DNA from: Orobanche coerulescens
Taxonomy: Eukaryota; Streptophyta; Magnoliopsida; Lamiales; Orobanchaceae
Length of the DNA: 64,000 nucleotides
Direction: 5' to 3'
Assembly (NCBI GenBank): GCA_033398695.1
Contig: CM065806.1
Coordinates: forward strand, 43,735,001 to 43,799,000
Shown here: positions 1-12,797 of the stretch, one piece after another
Position numbering within the stretch: position 1 is the stretch's first letter
Layout of the letters: each line of letters opens with the position of its first letter
Program-made: the position numbers and the translations under genes
Notes under the pieces: generated by a model
The model's database searches: none
What the model was told of the DNA's origin: nothing
Seen by the model: only the letters and a program-made list of their open reading frames with translations

Positions 1-1670
1 AACCACATTTGATTTTCCCGAATGATAAAGGATCTCAATATCATAGTCTTTAATTAGCTATATACACCTTCTATGCCTCATGTTCAACTCCTTCTGTGTA
101 AAAATGTACTTCAGGCTCTTGTGATCACTGAAAATCTGACAAGTAACTCCATACAAATAGTGACGGCAGATTTTCAAAGCAAACACCATGGCTGCTAGCT
201 CCAGATCATGGGTCGGGTAGTTGACCTAGTAAGGTCGTAACTGTCTAGATGCATAGGCAATCAGTTTCCCATTCAGAATTAATGCGCATCCAAGGTCCTA
301 TCTCGATGCATCACTATACACCACGAATCCTTTCGTTCCTTTTGGTAGAACCAAAATTGGTGAAATCAATTGACTCTTGAGTTCATAAGAACTATGCTGA
401 CATGCCTCCGACCACAAATACTTCTTATCCTTCCTCAACAGCTTAGTCATTGGTTGAACAATCTTGGAAAAACCTTCCACGAACCGTCGGTAATAACCCG
501 CTCGACCCAGGAAACTGCAAACTTCCTTCACGTTCTTTAGATATAGCCAGTCTCGGATAGCTTTTATCTTCTGTGGGTCTACTCTCACCCCATCGGCCGA
601 TATCACTTGTCCAAAAAAATAACCTCAGGCATCCAGAACTCACATTTGGAAAATTTTCCATAGAGCTATTCCCGCCTCAACGCATCAAGAACCTGACGGA
701 GGTGATACTCGTGATCTTCATGGTCACGTAAGTATATCAGAATGTCATCAATAAAAATGACTACAAAATGATCCATATAATTAATAAAAACTTGATTCAT
801 CAATTTCATGAATACCGCCGGTGTATTAGTTAGTCCAAATGACATCACTACGAACTCATAATGGCCATAACGAGTATGAAATGCCATCTTCGGAATGTCA
901 GACTCTCGAATCCTCAACTGATCATATCCGGATCTTAAGTCGATCTTAGAAAATAAAGCGGCGCCTTGGTGTTGATCCAGCAAGTCATCAATACGAGGCA
1001 ATGGATATTTGTTCTTGATTGTTACCATGTTCAGTTCACGATAATTGATATACAAACGCAAAGATCCGTCTTTCTTCCGTACAAATAACGCTGGTGCACC
1101 CCAAGGGGACGCACTAGGTCGAATATACCCCTTTTCAGTCATCTCCTCAAGATGGCTTTTCAATTCCTGCATCTCAGTCGGTGGCATACGATACGGTGCT
1201 TTCGAAAGCGTGGACGTCCCTGGATCCAACTCAATGGTGAACTCTACCTCCCAATGTAGGGGTAAGCCTAGAAACTCATCCGGAAATACATCTGGGTAGT
1301 CTCGGACTACCGGAATATCGTCTAATTCAACTGGTCGGTCTGCTATTTTGGTCATGTAACACCAATAACCAATACACCCTTGATTAAGAAGTTTCACTGC
1401 TTTCATAGCGCTGATGACTCTCCCAGAACGGGTGGGATTATCACCCTGAAAAATACACTCAACACCATCGTCAGATGTGACGATCACTATCCGCTTGCGG
1501 ACGCTAAGTATGGCATCATGACGATCCATCCAATTGATACCCAAGATTACATCATCTTTAGGTAAATCGACCACAATCAAGTCTGACAGCCACTCACGGT
1601 CATTCATGCGAATCGGACAGTTCTACACTTCACGATTCCCAACATTTCTTCTACCATCAGGTAAACCAAT
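1..1670 (-). pseudogene. gypsy pol remnant of G: RT and RNase H
   Basis: The longest open stretch (1607-666) starts with the end of the protease region, then a linker, then reverse transcriptase. The RT has the usual plant gypsy landmarks: a [12 protein letters not shown] motif, a [15 protein letters not shown] motif (the usual C of the LCIDYREL core is changed to Y and D to N) and FIDDILIY as the catalytic box (about 720-760). The frame breaks after 666. RNase H follows at 606-298 with [16 protein letters not shown] and VVYSDASR, and degenerate RNase H sequence reaches base 1. Integrase would lie off the window. Decayed; not expected to make an active enzyme. Confidence 0.88.
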
Positions 1671-1714
1671 TACATGAGGTTCACAATCGGTAGCGTGATC
1701 TAATTGCAAACGAC

Positions 1715-3111
1715 TCAAACAAGAAGTAGATAAAAAAAGGAGTGTGAAGCACCAATATAAAAAAGGACACAACCAGGCTGAGAGTGGATCTCGAGAGTAC
1801 CTGCAATCATGCTGGCTTTGGGATTGTCGGCCTTCTTCATCTCATAGACTCTAGGTTTTGCAACTCTGGTACCAGGTGTACCAGCTTGATTTCCATGACC
1901 CATCCCTTTGTTTGCCCCAGTAGTCTGATAAGAAGCGGACGGAGGTAAACAGTCCTGAACAGAAGACTGCACTGCATTAATAGATGCTACTAGAGTGCGT
2001 CCGGTTCCACCCCTGCAATAACGAGCATGATGCCCATTCTTCCCACAAGTATGGCACATGACGGCCGGCCTTCGGGTATTTGGAGCTGATGTGTCCCTGG
2101 TCCCCACTGTTATAGCATATAATGGATGAGTTGATCAGTTGAGAGTGCGATCCGGTCGGCTTTGACGCCATAGGTGGCCGTTCAGAAGGATTTGGTATAG
2201 ACTGGGTCTTCTTAAACGTCCCCCGGTTACTGTCTGCCTGGGTTTGGTTCCTGGATCTCTTGTTGGAGGACTGAGGCTGCTTCTTGAAAATCTCCTTTGC
2301 AATAAGTTCGTATTCCAGAGATTTCTCGATAAACTCCGGTAGGGTCGTACAGTGGTGGTTAAGCAACTGCATCCTCATCCGGGGTTTAAGCCTCTTAAGG
2401 ATAAATTTGATCTTATCAGCTTCCGTATGGACAACCGACGTAGCAAATGGAAGAAGTGCCTGGAATTTCTCGGATAGCTAACACATCCTCGTCCTCATAT
2501 AGATCAGGGTTCAACAACTCTGATAATTTGGCCTCACGGAGTGGGGCAGAATAGTAATGATCCAACATGAGATTCTGGAATTCTTCCCAAGTACTCACGC
2601 CATCAGCAGGTCTCACAGAAAGCCACCAAGTATGGTCGCTCTTACTAAGGTAGTAAGCCGCCACAACAACTTGATTCTCTTCTGGGCACTCCACCATCTC
2701 GAATAGTTTCTCGAAATGCTATATCCAATGTACAATATCAGTAGGCTCAGAAGATCCTTCAAAGGTCGGAGGTTGCTGTCGCGATATGTTGCTAATGATC
2801 AAGCTCACGATTCCGCCGTGCGCCGAAGGCGGAGGTTGTTGTCCATGCTATTGACCAGTAGTAGTCCTCTGCATAGCTTCCACCATCTGACCCATTTGGG
2901 TCATCTGGGCCATCATGCCCTGCATAATCACATAAGGTTCGACATGGGCATTCCCATGCCGTTCGGCATGGTGGGACTGGGCCCTAGTAGGTGAATCACT
3001 CCCCGCCGAGCTTTGTCCCACAGTCGAACATGTGTTAGCGCATGGTCTCGGGATTTGGCTCCGTCCACGGCCTCGACCCCCTCTACCACGACCCCTCAAA
3101 TTACGTTCCAT
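1715..3111 (-). pseudogene. gypsy gag-protease remnant of G
   Basis: The likely start is the ATG at 3111-3109. It opens an Arg/Gly-rich N-terminus ([12 protein letters not shown]) like that of element C, rather than the longer upstream ATG at 3168. Gag core motifs (AAYYLSKSDHTWWLSV) lie near 2640. A CCHC knuckle, CHTCGKNGHHARYC, lies near 2020-2065. A further knuckle just upstream is damaged. The coding is spread over at least three frames. The protease motif near 1740-1765 reads YIGASHSF where the family has DTGASHSF, so the catalytic Asp is lost. Nucleic-acid packaging and protease roles are inferred from the family. Confidence 0.85.
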
Positions 3112-3530
3112 ACTAAAAGTATCAAACAATAATTGTAAGCACAGTTCAATATACATCTTTATAGCCATATTACAAATTTATGTTAAGTTAATAGAAACAA
3201 TGGAACTAAATATTTCATGAAAACAGTTCATAATGAATTATCGGCACCGCGAGTGCCACACAAAATATTATATCGACATCAAGTCGAAATAATTTCGATC
3301 ACATATTTAGAATTTTCCTCAGGGAATCAAATAGATGAATCCTACCACAGATTCTTGAAATGCCAAGATCAACAAAGAGATCGATTCCTCATCAATATTA
3401 TGCCAATAATTAAATCTTGGCTCATGAGAAACATACCGTATTCGGCGGGTCAGGCGCTTGCGCAAGTTACACGTGGCACGAAGGTTTCTTGATGCTAGTT
3501 CAATCAACAATGACTCAAAACGTAAAATAC

Positions 3531-3543
3531 GCTCCGATACCAT
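3531..3543 (-). other. Primer binding site of G (tRNA-iMet type)
   Basis: On the minus strand this reads TGGTATCGGAGCG, a few bases downstream of the 5' LTR end at 3548. It is a near match to the TGGTATCAGAGC complement of plant initiator tRNA-Met. The same variant is used by element C. It fixes the orientation of G and the inner edge of its LTR. Confidence 0.85.
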
Positions 3544-4176
3544 CTTCTGTAACACCCGAAAAATGGCGGCTATTACAGTGCCATGGACCTCCACCGGGAC
3601 CCACTAGGCAATACCAAAACATAATTTAACCATCCCATAATTGTGATACTGAACCACAGTAAATCATAGCCCCGAATACGAGCATATACCACATATATAT
3701 CCATATGGAGATGGAGTATATCTAACTCAATAATAATACATTCATCCAATATTTATAAATCGAAAATGGCATAAAATTACATAGGTGATACATAACCAAC
3801 AAAAAGACTCGGCCCCCTCGAGCTAGCATCCTTCAATACCCTTCGCCGCCATCATGCTCTTTTTGTGCCTTGCCCTTTCCTCGCCCTGAAATACAAGTAT
3901 TTCTCCCATACCACAAGGTCAGCTATACATGATAGTAATTCTCATGGCATTATACAATTCATATACATACGGATCTCAAAGAACAACCAACTACTGAACA
4001 TCCCCTAGGGCATATGAATAGTCAGTCCCAAAATGTCGGACATATCCAATCATACATGGAATATGAACGACCAAATAACATGGCTCAAGACGGACGTCAC
4101 AAGACGTCCGATCTGGAAATGTGTCCGTGCACATGTCAACCCCATATACGGAATCCATAATATACATGGGACGATG

Positions 4177-5222
4177 TGTTGGAATGAAATCGGAATATGC
4201 GTCGTTCGTGCGGAAGCGAAAATTAAAGAGCGGAAATAAATGACACACGGATTTATAGAGGTTCGGCTATTAACGAAGCCTACGTCTTCTCTCGGTATCT
4301 TTTTCTATAGGATTAAGATAAAAACCTCTACACCTCTCTTCTATCGGTCGAGGGATAACCGTTAAAATCACGTCTTCAATTGGTCCGTGATAAACCACTC
4401 GTACTTGTCTTTGTGTTGGTCCAAGTTAAACCATTTTCTTTTTCTATTGGACAAGGAATCAACCACTCTAGCTTTCTATCGGTACTAGATAAACCTCATG
4501 AAGATATCGATTGCGATTCTAATAATGCCGGATCCTTGATCCTAATAACACCGAAACCAATCGTATATTTTTTTTTACCTCTCGTGTATGTGTTGAATAA
4601 ATAAACACTCAAACTAACAATATAAGCTCAATATCACAACAACAATATAATGTATATGAATATCTGATGAATGTCTTGGTTGCTTGAAGTTGTTGTGTGG
4701 ATTAATACCAAGGATGTGGTATTTATAGCCTTCTTGGGGCAACACTCCCGTTGGAGCAGTGGCATTGTTTACGTACGTTATATATGAAGTATTACGCACG
4801 TTATCATGGTTACGTACGTTACACCTCCTGTGTACGGACGTAATGAAAGCCTTAAAACAGTCCAGTAGTATTGGCTGAAACTCGTTACGTACGTTATGTA
4901 GACATTATTACGTACGTTTTATCTAGTCAGAGAGCCGTTAGATGAGATGACTTTGAGTAACGGTTTATGACTTTATGTGTTGACCGGTAACGTGCAAAAT
5001 TCAAACCTTACGTATGTTAAACATCCTTTCTTACGTACGTTAAGCTCCTTACATTACGTATGCTATATAGCTCATGTTACGTACGTTAAGCTTGTATAAT
5101 TCCAGCTTTTTGCACTTCGTTTTCTTCGATGCTTTGCTTCGTCTCTTTGTTGTTTTGTTTTGTTTATCAACTTTAATCATCAAAACTCTAGTAATGCATG
5201 TATGGAACAAAATATTCCAACA
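4177..5222 (-). repeat. 3' LTR of H (complete)
   Basis: 1046 bases, TGTTGG...CCAACA. The 4760-5090 half is dense in TTACGTACGTTA-type palindromes (at about 4771, 4813, 4885, 4908, 5031 and 5075, plus degenerate copies). The last 340 bases are repeated at 6239-6589. Confidence 0.88.
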
Positions 5223-5242
5223 ATCTCCTCCTTTTTGATGAT
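5223..5242 (-). other. Polypurine tract of H
   Basis: On the minus strand the bases entering the 3' LTR are a purine run (AAAAAGGAGGAGAT). Element F has a similar arrangement (ATCATC then a purine run then the LTR), which supports a SIRE-like or related copia origin. Confidence 0.75.
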
Positions 5243-5579
5243 TACAAAACAACACTTCGTCATTGAGATTTACCTGCAAAAAACACAAATATATGCATAT
5301 ATGTACAGACCAAAGTTTTCGACTTTGTCCGTTTCGTTAGTTTCTTCTCCCATTTCTTTTTCGACTCCTTTTTTCCTTTTCTTTTTCATTTCGAATTTTT
5401 AATTTTTTCATCATATTTTCGACGTCTCCTCATTTTTCATATTTTCGAATAATAAATACCAAATTGATGTAAAAATATGCGATACCAAATGATGAGTATA
5501 ACTATATGCATTAAAAAGGAAATTGAGTTATACCCTTGACAAAAATATTCGTTTTAAAAAATTATACTCCTCCTGAGTA

Positions 5580-6238
5580 AAATACAAATTAATTTTTGGG
5601 GATCCAACCTATAGTTGGTTTTTGTTTTGAGACGTGGACGATATTTGGGATGGTGGTTCCTTTAGGAATCCAAATTTTCTTAACTTTAATCGTCCGTCTT
5701 GGGCTTTTACAGTTTGAAATATGGTGCCTAATTTTCAAACATTTTTCGCAATGGGGTATTTTTAAATCTAAGGATTTGTTTTTAGAACGAGGTTTGAATC
5801 CTAACCCCCGTTTAAAGTAAAATTTTGAACCGAGTGCATATTTTCAAATTTCTCATTTCCGAGAGAAAATTTCTTTGTTAAATTTTTTAGCTCGGTTTGA
5901 ATTTTAACAAGATCATCCTTTAAAATATTTTTGTTTTCAACGCATTTCGAATGATCGGTCTTGATAAATTTTCCCTTTTCAAGAATTTTGGAATTTTCAA
6001 TTTCCAAAGATTTATTTTTAAATTGAAGGGATTTAATTTTGGATACTGCATTTTGATAATCCATATGCAGTAATTCAAATGCTTCAAAAAGTTCGTCGTA
6101 GGAATTACTTACTTGGCTTTCGACGTCGCTATCGTTGAATGAACTTCGTGCCATGATAGCGAGATTATTTTGATTGATAAAATCATCATCTTCATCTTCA
6201 TCGCTCCATTTTGCAATGAGAACCTCCTTCTTGTAGAC
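5580..6238 (-). pseudogene. copia gag fragment of H
   Basis: Reading leftward from 6238, the frame has an acidic stretch (KWSDEDEDDDF), a Ser/Asp-rich linker and a Lys/Glu-rich segment that looks like a coiled coil (about 5840-6150). After a frame change come a weak knuckle (CEKCLKIRHHISNC, last spacing intact) and the tail motif KKIWIPKGT, which in copia elements lies just before protease. An open stretch of 117 codons (6154-5801) is part of it. N-terminal gag and all of pol are missing. Confidence 0.72.
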
Positions 6239-6589
6239 ATTAGGCTAAAACTTATTACGTACGTTATGTAGACATTATTACGTACGTTATATCTGGTCAA
6301 AGAGACGTTGGATGAGATGACTTTGAGTAACGGTTGATGACTTTATGTGTTGACTAGTAATGGGCAAAATTCGAACCTTACGTACGATAAACATCATTTC
6401 TTACGTAAGTTAAGCTTACATTACGTACGCTATATAGCTCATGTTACGTACGTTAAGCTTGTATAATTCCAGCTTTTTGCACTTCGTTTCCTTCGATGCT
6501 TTGCTTCGTATCTTTGTTGTTTTGTTTTGTTTATCACCTTTAATCATCAAAACTCTAGTAATGCATGTATGGAACAAAATGTTCCAACA
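6239..6589 (-). repeat. Truncated 5' LTR of H
   Basis: It matches the last third of the left LTR, including the ACGTACGT palindromes, up to the terminal CCAACA. About 700 bases of LTR start are absent. Confidence 0.85.
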
Positions 6590-8616
6590 CGATGTACATA
6601 ATTAGCCTCACGAACTATGTATCGTGTGCACGGTCCAATGCGGAAACATCCACGCATGTCCATCATGTGCCCGGCTAAAAATCCTGCACATAACCAATCG
6701 GCACGCAGATATGACTCCAGAGATGCCATGATGCAACATGACAACGAAACTCAACAAATTACACATTTATCCAAGAATTGAACGACTCACCAAAGTGACA
6801 ACAAGGCTCAACAAGACCAATGGTATCAAAGGCGATAAAACTTAGGAATACAATCCCACGACAAAACGGTAATGCGATCAAGAACAACATCACATCATGA
6901 ATCATAGATTCATAGAGCATTACATATACACGAACGTATAATATTCACAAGAATTCAACCATCATTATAACCAAGCAAGATAATTTGCCTCAATACGGAG
7001 ACGAGAGTAATCCTCCCTTGACGAATGAACAGATGGTTAATGTCGGTTACTCAAACAATCGACCTTGAATGAAATACATTTCACTCAATAACACATCCAT
7101 ATAATCATCGATATCAAATTCAATGGGACGACACCCTAAATTCAATTTGAATAGTTCAACTATATCAAGATATCAAAATTCTATTCTAAGAACTCTATTA
7201 AACTTAATTCATTCTTATGACCGGTTTACAAGATGTTCTCAAATACTTACATGGTTCTTATGAATAAGAATTTATCACGAACATTGTTAAATAATCATTT
7301 ACGTTCGTTAATATCATATTATATCGTTTAAACTTTCCAAGAACATCACCAATGTTCGAAAGTGATTATCTAAACAACCTTGTTTCATCATTACATAAAA
7401 TTTACATTGAATATAGTACACTTCAATATGGTTATTATAAATTCATTTAGTTACAAGACCATATCATAATCATGGAGATTATCTCATATTTAACACCATC
7501 CTTACAACCCCTTGCTAAATTGGAGAATCAGCTATGATAATCATCTATGAATTCACCTAGCTTAGGTTATGATGTAATCAAGTCATTCACCACTAGAATT
7601 ATTACGTAATCATCAATAAGGTACATTAAAAATCTCTGAAACCATAGTCTTATGATGAATATATTCAAGGTTCAACCAAAATCTACGAAGAACCTAAAAA
7701 TCAAAATCATGTTCCATACTTAGTTTATTCATAAACCCAATGATTATCATGTTGTACTAGATTAATCTAACACTACAGGAATTATTTCATTACTAACATC
7801 GTAAATAATATGAAACAACATGAGTTTAGCTAACCAACCTCAAGAAGGAATAAAGAGTAGCACCAAAACTCCAAGAACACACTCCAAGCTTCTAGTTACC
7901 AAGCTATAATCCAAGTGAGGAATCTCTAACACAAGTTTGGAGGGGCGACATGTGATTTAACAGGGTAGGGGATAGGTTTTCAGAGGGAGAGATCGAGTTA
8001 GGGTCATGAAAAAATGAAAGGCAAGTCATGCCTTTATAATCTGCATTTAGCATTACGTACGCTATCGCCAAAGCCTAACGTACGTTAAGCACATTACGTA
8101 CATAACCATACGGATGTTACATACGCAATCGAATCCCCAAAGGCTACTGCCTCAAATACCATATACTATTACATACGTTGCCAAATTAACGTACTTAAGA
8201 TTCACGTACATACGTACGCTAACACATAGCCATTACGTACGTAATGGCCGTTGACTAGGCTGTCACGATCGGATCACCAACCCCTATCCACGTCTGGCCC
8301 TACCCGCCGAAAGACGAGGTGCTTCCTGATACACCACATTACGTATGTTAATGTAGTAGTGTTACGTCCGTAATGTTACACACATAGCATGCGTAAGGCT
8401 AACATTGTAGCGTACGCTAAGGGCAACACATAGTCAGAAAATGAAATTCTCCAAACAACATCTAAAAATCAACTATAGTGTGAACGACAAAGACAAAAAT
8501 TCGATTTAGCATATTTCAACAATATATTCCTTATAATAAATACGGATATGGTACGACAATACTCAAATTATCCGAAAAATACAACAGTAAATACGAGATT
8601 TCAGGCGGATATTACA

Positions 8617-9616
8617 ATATATATTAAAATTAATTATTTAATTTCATTGCCGTTACATGTTGTGTGGAATCCTCATGTGATGGTGATATAGCTCGTGGAC
8701 TTAGTTTTGATTTGTTCGATTCGATTGAGTTGTAAAGGCCATTTTGAGCCTATTTATTTTTACTAGAAAATTTGTATAATAGGATGCGTTTTTCTATGAT
8801 GTAATTATTTATTGGCTATGACAAAGACCGAAGTCAACCGACTGAGAAGACGAAGAATCGAAGACTATTTTTTTCTTTATTGGGTAATTCACTTGGCCCA
8901 GTACTTAGGAAAAGCCCATGAGCTATATTTTGGTAGTAACTAGGTTGCTATTTACTGTTTTTCATTTTGAATGATTGGCAAACAACGCGCTTCTAAATTA
9001 ATTAATGTGCAAAGTGTAATATTAATTGCAAAATTCTCCCAACGACAAACAGACTAAGTTTGAAAAAGGTTACGAGGTTTCCTACCCTCCATCAAACTCG
9101 TAGAAAATTGATACTCGAGCTGCTGTTCTATGATTCCGAGTTATCAGGGTAGTACATTTGGTAGAGGTTGAAAAATTCTTGAGTGCATTAGATGCCTTCG
9201 GTTGGTGATAAATTTCGCTCCTATAAACCTAATAGATTGCCGGGTGAGATTCAATAGTCAAACTGATAGACGTTGATGGTCAACAACTTAGATAGTCTGG
9301 ATTGCCAAGAAACCTGATAGGTTGAGGGCATGAAGACTAAGGGTAAAAGAAAATCGAATCATCCGTTGGACGGGTTGGTGTTGGACACCACTTTACAGAA
9401 ATTAATAGGCAAGAAACCTGATAGGTTGCGTCTGTAAAAAATTGTAAAGAACTAGATCACCACTAAGTTTGCAGTGTGTAATTCCGATAAAATTAGTGGG
9501 AGACGAGATAAGAATTATACAAGCCCTTAAATTCTATACTCAGTCATAATAAAACAAGCCACTAATTCAATCTTGTCTATATCGATGTAGAGAAATGTAA
9601 TTATATCTCTCTAAAA
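8617..9616. other. 1-kb stretch without a gene; probable copia I leader
   Basis: No reading frame resembles a known protein. The right half has three versions of a short hairpin-like motif, AAACCTGATAGGTTG (near 9225, 9310 and 9415). A purine-rich GTGGGAGACGAG lies near 9500. A 5' LTR for the copia gag that follows could not be found; either it was cut off when the region was rearranged, or it is too diverged to see. Confidence 0.4.
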
Positions 9617-10440
9617 ATGGCTAAGAACCCACTTGCAATATTACTTGAAAAGAATCTCCTAACTAGCCCCAACTTTGTTGATTGGTTTCGGAATCTGATG
9701 ATCGTACTTAGTCTGGAGTCTCTGGGATACGTCTTGGAGGTGGACATTCCACCGACTCCAGTCCGGACTAGGGGTAATCAGGAAGAGATTGACGTACTGG
9801 TCCGTGGCTTTAGGATGGGTTCAATGACTAATGAGCTGCAGAGAGCGCATGACAAAATGACATCTTCTGGACAGATTCTCGCACACTTGACCGCACTTTA
9901 TGGATAGCACAGTAGGACTGCTAGATATGAGATATCGAAGCAGTTGTTCTGTGCTAGGATGAAAGAAGGGTAGAAAGTGGGAGACCACGTCCTCAAGATG
10001 ATCTCTATGATTGAGAGGCTCGAGGTGATCAATTTTCATATGGATTTATCCCTTCAGATTGATCTCATCCTACAATCTCTGCCTGACTCCTTCATGCAGT
10101 TTGTAATGAATTTCAACTGTAATGAGATTTCATTTACACTAGGTGGGCTAATGAATAAACTGGTGATGACACAGTCTAACATGAAGACTAAACCGAGGGA
10201 GGCTGCTCTTGTGATTTATTCTGGGCCTCGGAGGTCCAAGAACAAGAAAAAAAGACCTACGAGCAGTATAAAACCAAGAAAGGGGTGCAGAATGGAAAGG
10301 GCAAGGCCCTAAAGGTTCAGAAGGTAGGCGGTCCAAAACCTACAGACAAATGTCTTGAATGTGGTGAGCTGGGCCACTGGCATAGGACTTGTCCGAAGAT
10401 CAATGGCGCACCAGGTATGGAACTTTTTGTTTTTGAAACC
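9617..10440 (+). pseudogene. copia gag of I
   Basis: It starts MAKNPLAILLEKNLLTSPNF, a normal copia gag opening (a short N-terminus, then NF-W with the W core). It is stopped at 9907, resumes at 9977 and shifts frame near 10290. The knuckle CLECGELGHWHRTC (about 10350-10390) is a complete CCHC. Confidence 0.82.
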
Positions 10441-11660
10441 AATTGTTCCGCTACTGTATATTCTGCTTCATGGATTTTGGATTCAGGTGCCACTTCTCAT
10501 ATTTGTACTATGAATCAGGATCTAGGACAAAGTAGGAAACTTGAAGCTGGGGAAGTGATGATCACTTTCGGAAGCGGACAAAGTGTCGAGGTAACCGATA
10601 TTGGATCACTCCTACTGGGTTTAGAATCCGGTTTTATTTTAATGTTAGATGAAGTACTTGTTTTGCCCAAGGGGCATAAAAACATTGTATACATTCCAGT
10701 CTTGGACCGTAAAGGATTTTGTTTCTTCATTGGCAATGGTAGTTGTAAAATTTATTTTCGAAATAAATTGGTTGGCACAGCTACATTGTTGAATGGTTTA
10801 TAACATCTGAACTTACAAAATAAAACCGCAGTGAACACTATAACTAAGAAACATGGAAGGCAAGGTACTAAACAAGTTCTTAAGTGGTACCTTAGACTTG
10901 GTCATGTTGGTCAGACCAAGGTTCAGAAAATGGAGAAAGATGGACTTTTAAGTCCATTGGGTGCCCTATCCAACTTGTGAATCTTGCCTTAGAGGCAAAA
11001 TGACTAAGTCCCCATTCACAGGGACATTTGAAAGGGCTGCTGAAAAACTTGGGTTGGTACATACCAACGTTTGTGGTGCTTTAGAAACAGCCCGAGATGA
11101 ATATCAATATTTCATAATGTTCACATATGATCATACTAGGTATGGGATTGTGTACTTGATGAAACATAAATCTGAAGCCTTTACTAAATTTAAAGAATCT
11201 AAGGCCCTAGTTGAAAAACAGACTGGATATCATATCAAAGCACTTCGGTCGGACCAAGGTGGAGAATATATGAGCACAGAGTTTGATGAGTTCCTTAAGG
11301 AAAGTGGAATAGTTTCACAATTCACACCGCCAGGAACCCCACAGTTAAATGGTGTTTCGGAAAGGATAAATCGGACTTTGTTGGACATGGTCCGCTCCAT
11401 GTTAAATTACACTGATTTACAAATTTACCTGTGGGGGTACGCCTTACTTACCACTACCATATCCTAAATAGATGCCCTTCCAAATCCGTTCATATCACTC
11501 CGCATGAGATGTGGAATGGTTAGAAACCAAGTCTTAAACACATAAGGATTTGGGGATGTCCAACCTATGTCAAGAAGGCTAATGTGGACAAACTGAAAGC
11601 GAGGTCCGTCAAGGGACGTTTCATAGGATACCCATAGGATTCAATGGGTTATTTATTCTA
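10441..11660 (+). pseudogene. copia protease and integrase of I
   Basis: The protease shows WILDSGATSHIC (DSG catalytic triplet, near 10470). The pre-integrase region follows around 10870 (LRLGH), then CESCLRGKMTKSPF near 10980. In the integrase core, the usual HTDVCG reads HTNVCG (near 11060), so the first catalytic Asp is Asn. The second (SDQGGEY) and the Glu (NGVSERINRT) are present. A stop at 11467 and frameshifts follow. The integrase would be dead even without the stops. Confidence 0.83.
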
Positions 11661-11661
11661 A

Positions 11662-12640
11662 ATGTCTGAAGACCATAAGGTCGTTGTGGCTTTACATGCG
11701 CACTTCCTTGAGGATGAATTCATTCAGGAAGGTGGCTTGGGTAGAAATGTCTCTTTGGAAGAACATAATGAAAGTCCTGAGGAGACATCTGATCAAGGAT
11801 CACGAACCGAACCTATTGCAACACAATATCCACTTCGAAGGTCTGATAGGGTGTCTCACTTACCTGAGAGGTATGGATATACACATATCGAGGAACTGGG
11901 TCTCCAAGACGCACCTGATAGCCATGAGGACAACCCTGTCTACTATGACCAAGCGATAGTCGATGTGGACTTTGATAAATGGATAGAAGCAATGGAAGCT
12001 GAGATAGACTCGATGCATGCCAATCAGGTTTGGACTCTAGTAGATCTACCAACTAGCATGAGGCCTATTGGAAGTAAATGGATCTATAAGATAAAAACTG
12101 ATGGGGATGGCAAGGTAGACGTCTATGGGCCAGGCTTGTAGAAAAGGGTTATACCCAAAGATAAGGGATCGATTATCATGATACCTTCTCGCCTATAGAT
12201 ATGATCAAGTCGATTCGCATGATGCTTACCATTGCTGCCTATTACGATTACGAAATATTGCAAATGGACATCATAACGGCTTTTCTAAATGGATACCTCA
12301 ATGAGGAAATCTATATGGAACAGCCTAAGGGTTTTGTGTCCAAAGCTAATATTCATAAGGTGTGTAAGCTGCAACGAACCATTTATGGGCTGAAGCAAGA
12401 TTCTCGGAGTTGGAACCTTCGATTTGACGAAGCAGTCAAGGACTTTGACTTCGTGCGAAATGAGGAGGAACCATGTGTTTACAAAAAGGTCAGTTGGAGC
12501 AACTTTGCGTTCTTAGTATTATATGTAGATGATATTCCACTTATAGGAAATAACGTAGCAATGCTCAGCACGGTGAAAGCTTGGCTTTCTAAAAGTACAT
12601 AGTACATAGTTGTCTTATCATCGGAGGTTTATCGGATGGG
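11662..12640 (+). pseudogene. copia reverse transcriptase of I (3' truncated)
   Basis: An acidic linker precedes RT. Motifs are KWIEAMEAEIDSM, PIGSKWIYKIKTDGDGKV, then after a frameshift QMDIITAFLNG and YVDD (near 12525-12535). Sequence similarity stops soon after YVDDIPLIG, so the connection domain and RNase H are missing or unrecognisable. Confidence 0.83.
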
Positions 12641-12797
12641 CGATCAATTAAAGTGATCTAGTGGAAGGGTGAACCAAAGCTACATTGTAAGCGGAAGGCG
12701 ATCTTATCAAGAAAATTTCAAGTATCGGACTATGACATGGTTAAGGGCTACACTTCTAGTCCGACGAGGACGTCAGTTTCTTTTAGTGGGAGAGGTT

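Larger units (their letters stand above)
4177..6589 (-). mobile_element. Deleted Ty1/copia element H inserted in the G LTR
   Basis: It begins TGTTGGAATG and ends GTTCCAACA, flanked by a perfect 5-bp duplication CGATG (4172-4176 and 6590-6594). The left LTR (4177-5222) is complete. Next to it is the reverse complement of a purine tract, so the element reads on the minus strand. The inside is only about 1 kb and keeps a piece of gag. The right (5') LTR is reduced to its last 350 bases. One large internal deletion therefore removed most of the 5' LTR and leader, and another removed pol. It cannot move on its own. Confidence 0.9.
1..8616 (-). mobile_element. Ty3/gypsy element G (partial, 5' LTR plus gag-pol)
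   Basis: This is a minus-strand LTR retrotransposon whose 3' end lies beyond the left edge of the window. Reading leftward, it has a 5' LTR (3548-8616, split by element H), a primer binding site, gag, protease, reverse transcriptase and the start of RNase H. The polyprotein resembles that of element C closely enough to place both in one broad group of chromovirus (Tekay/Del-like) elements. The coding part is broken by frameshifts and stops, and the protease has lost its catalytic aspartate. The LTR ends are TGTAA and TTACA. No target-site duplication can be tested because the left end is missing. Confidence 0.88.
3548..8616 (-). repeat. 5' LTR of G, split by H
   Basis: The LTR runs 3548-4176 and 6595-8616, about 2.65 kb without H and one TSD copy. 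On the plus strand it begins TGTAACACCC next to the primer site and ends GGATATTACA, so the sense LTR is TGTAATATCC...GGGTGTTACA. The 8040-8420 part holds a cluster of ACGTACGT-type palindromes. A stretch near 8230-8320 matches, in reverse complement, a stretch of the E LTR near 51000 (a pattern of CTTTCGGCG, GTGGATAGG and GTCAACGG), which shows that G and E are related families. Short ATGs here look like chance ORFs. Confidence 0.82.
9617..12797 (+). mobile_element. Truncated Ty1/copia element I
   Basis: Plus-strand copia remnants in canonical order: gag, protease, integrase, RT. The gag-pol is broken into at least six frames. RNase H is essentially gone after 12602. A purine run (AGTGGGAGAGG, about 12785-12795) stands just before a possible LTR start at 12798 and could be its polypurine tract. 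No 5' LTR or primer site was found, so the element is incomplete on the left. Confidence 0.75.
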
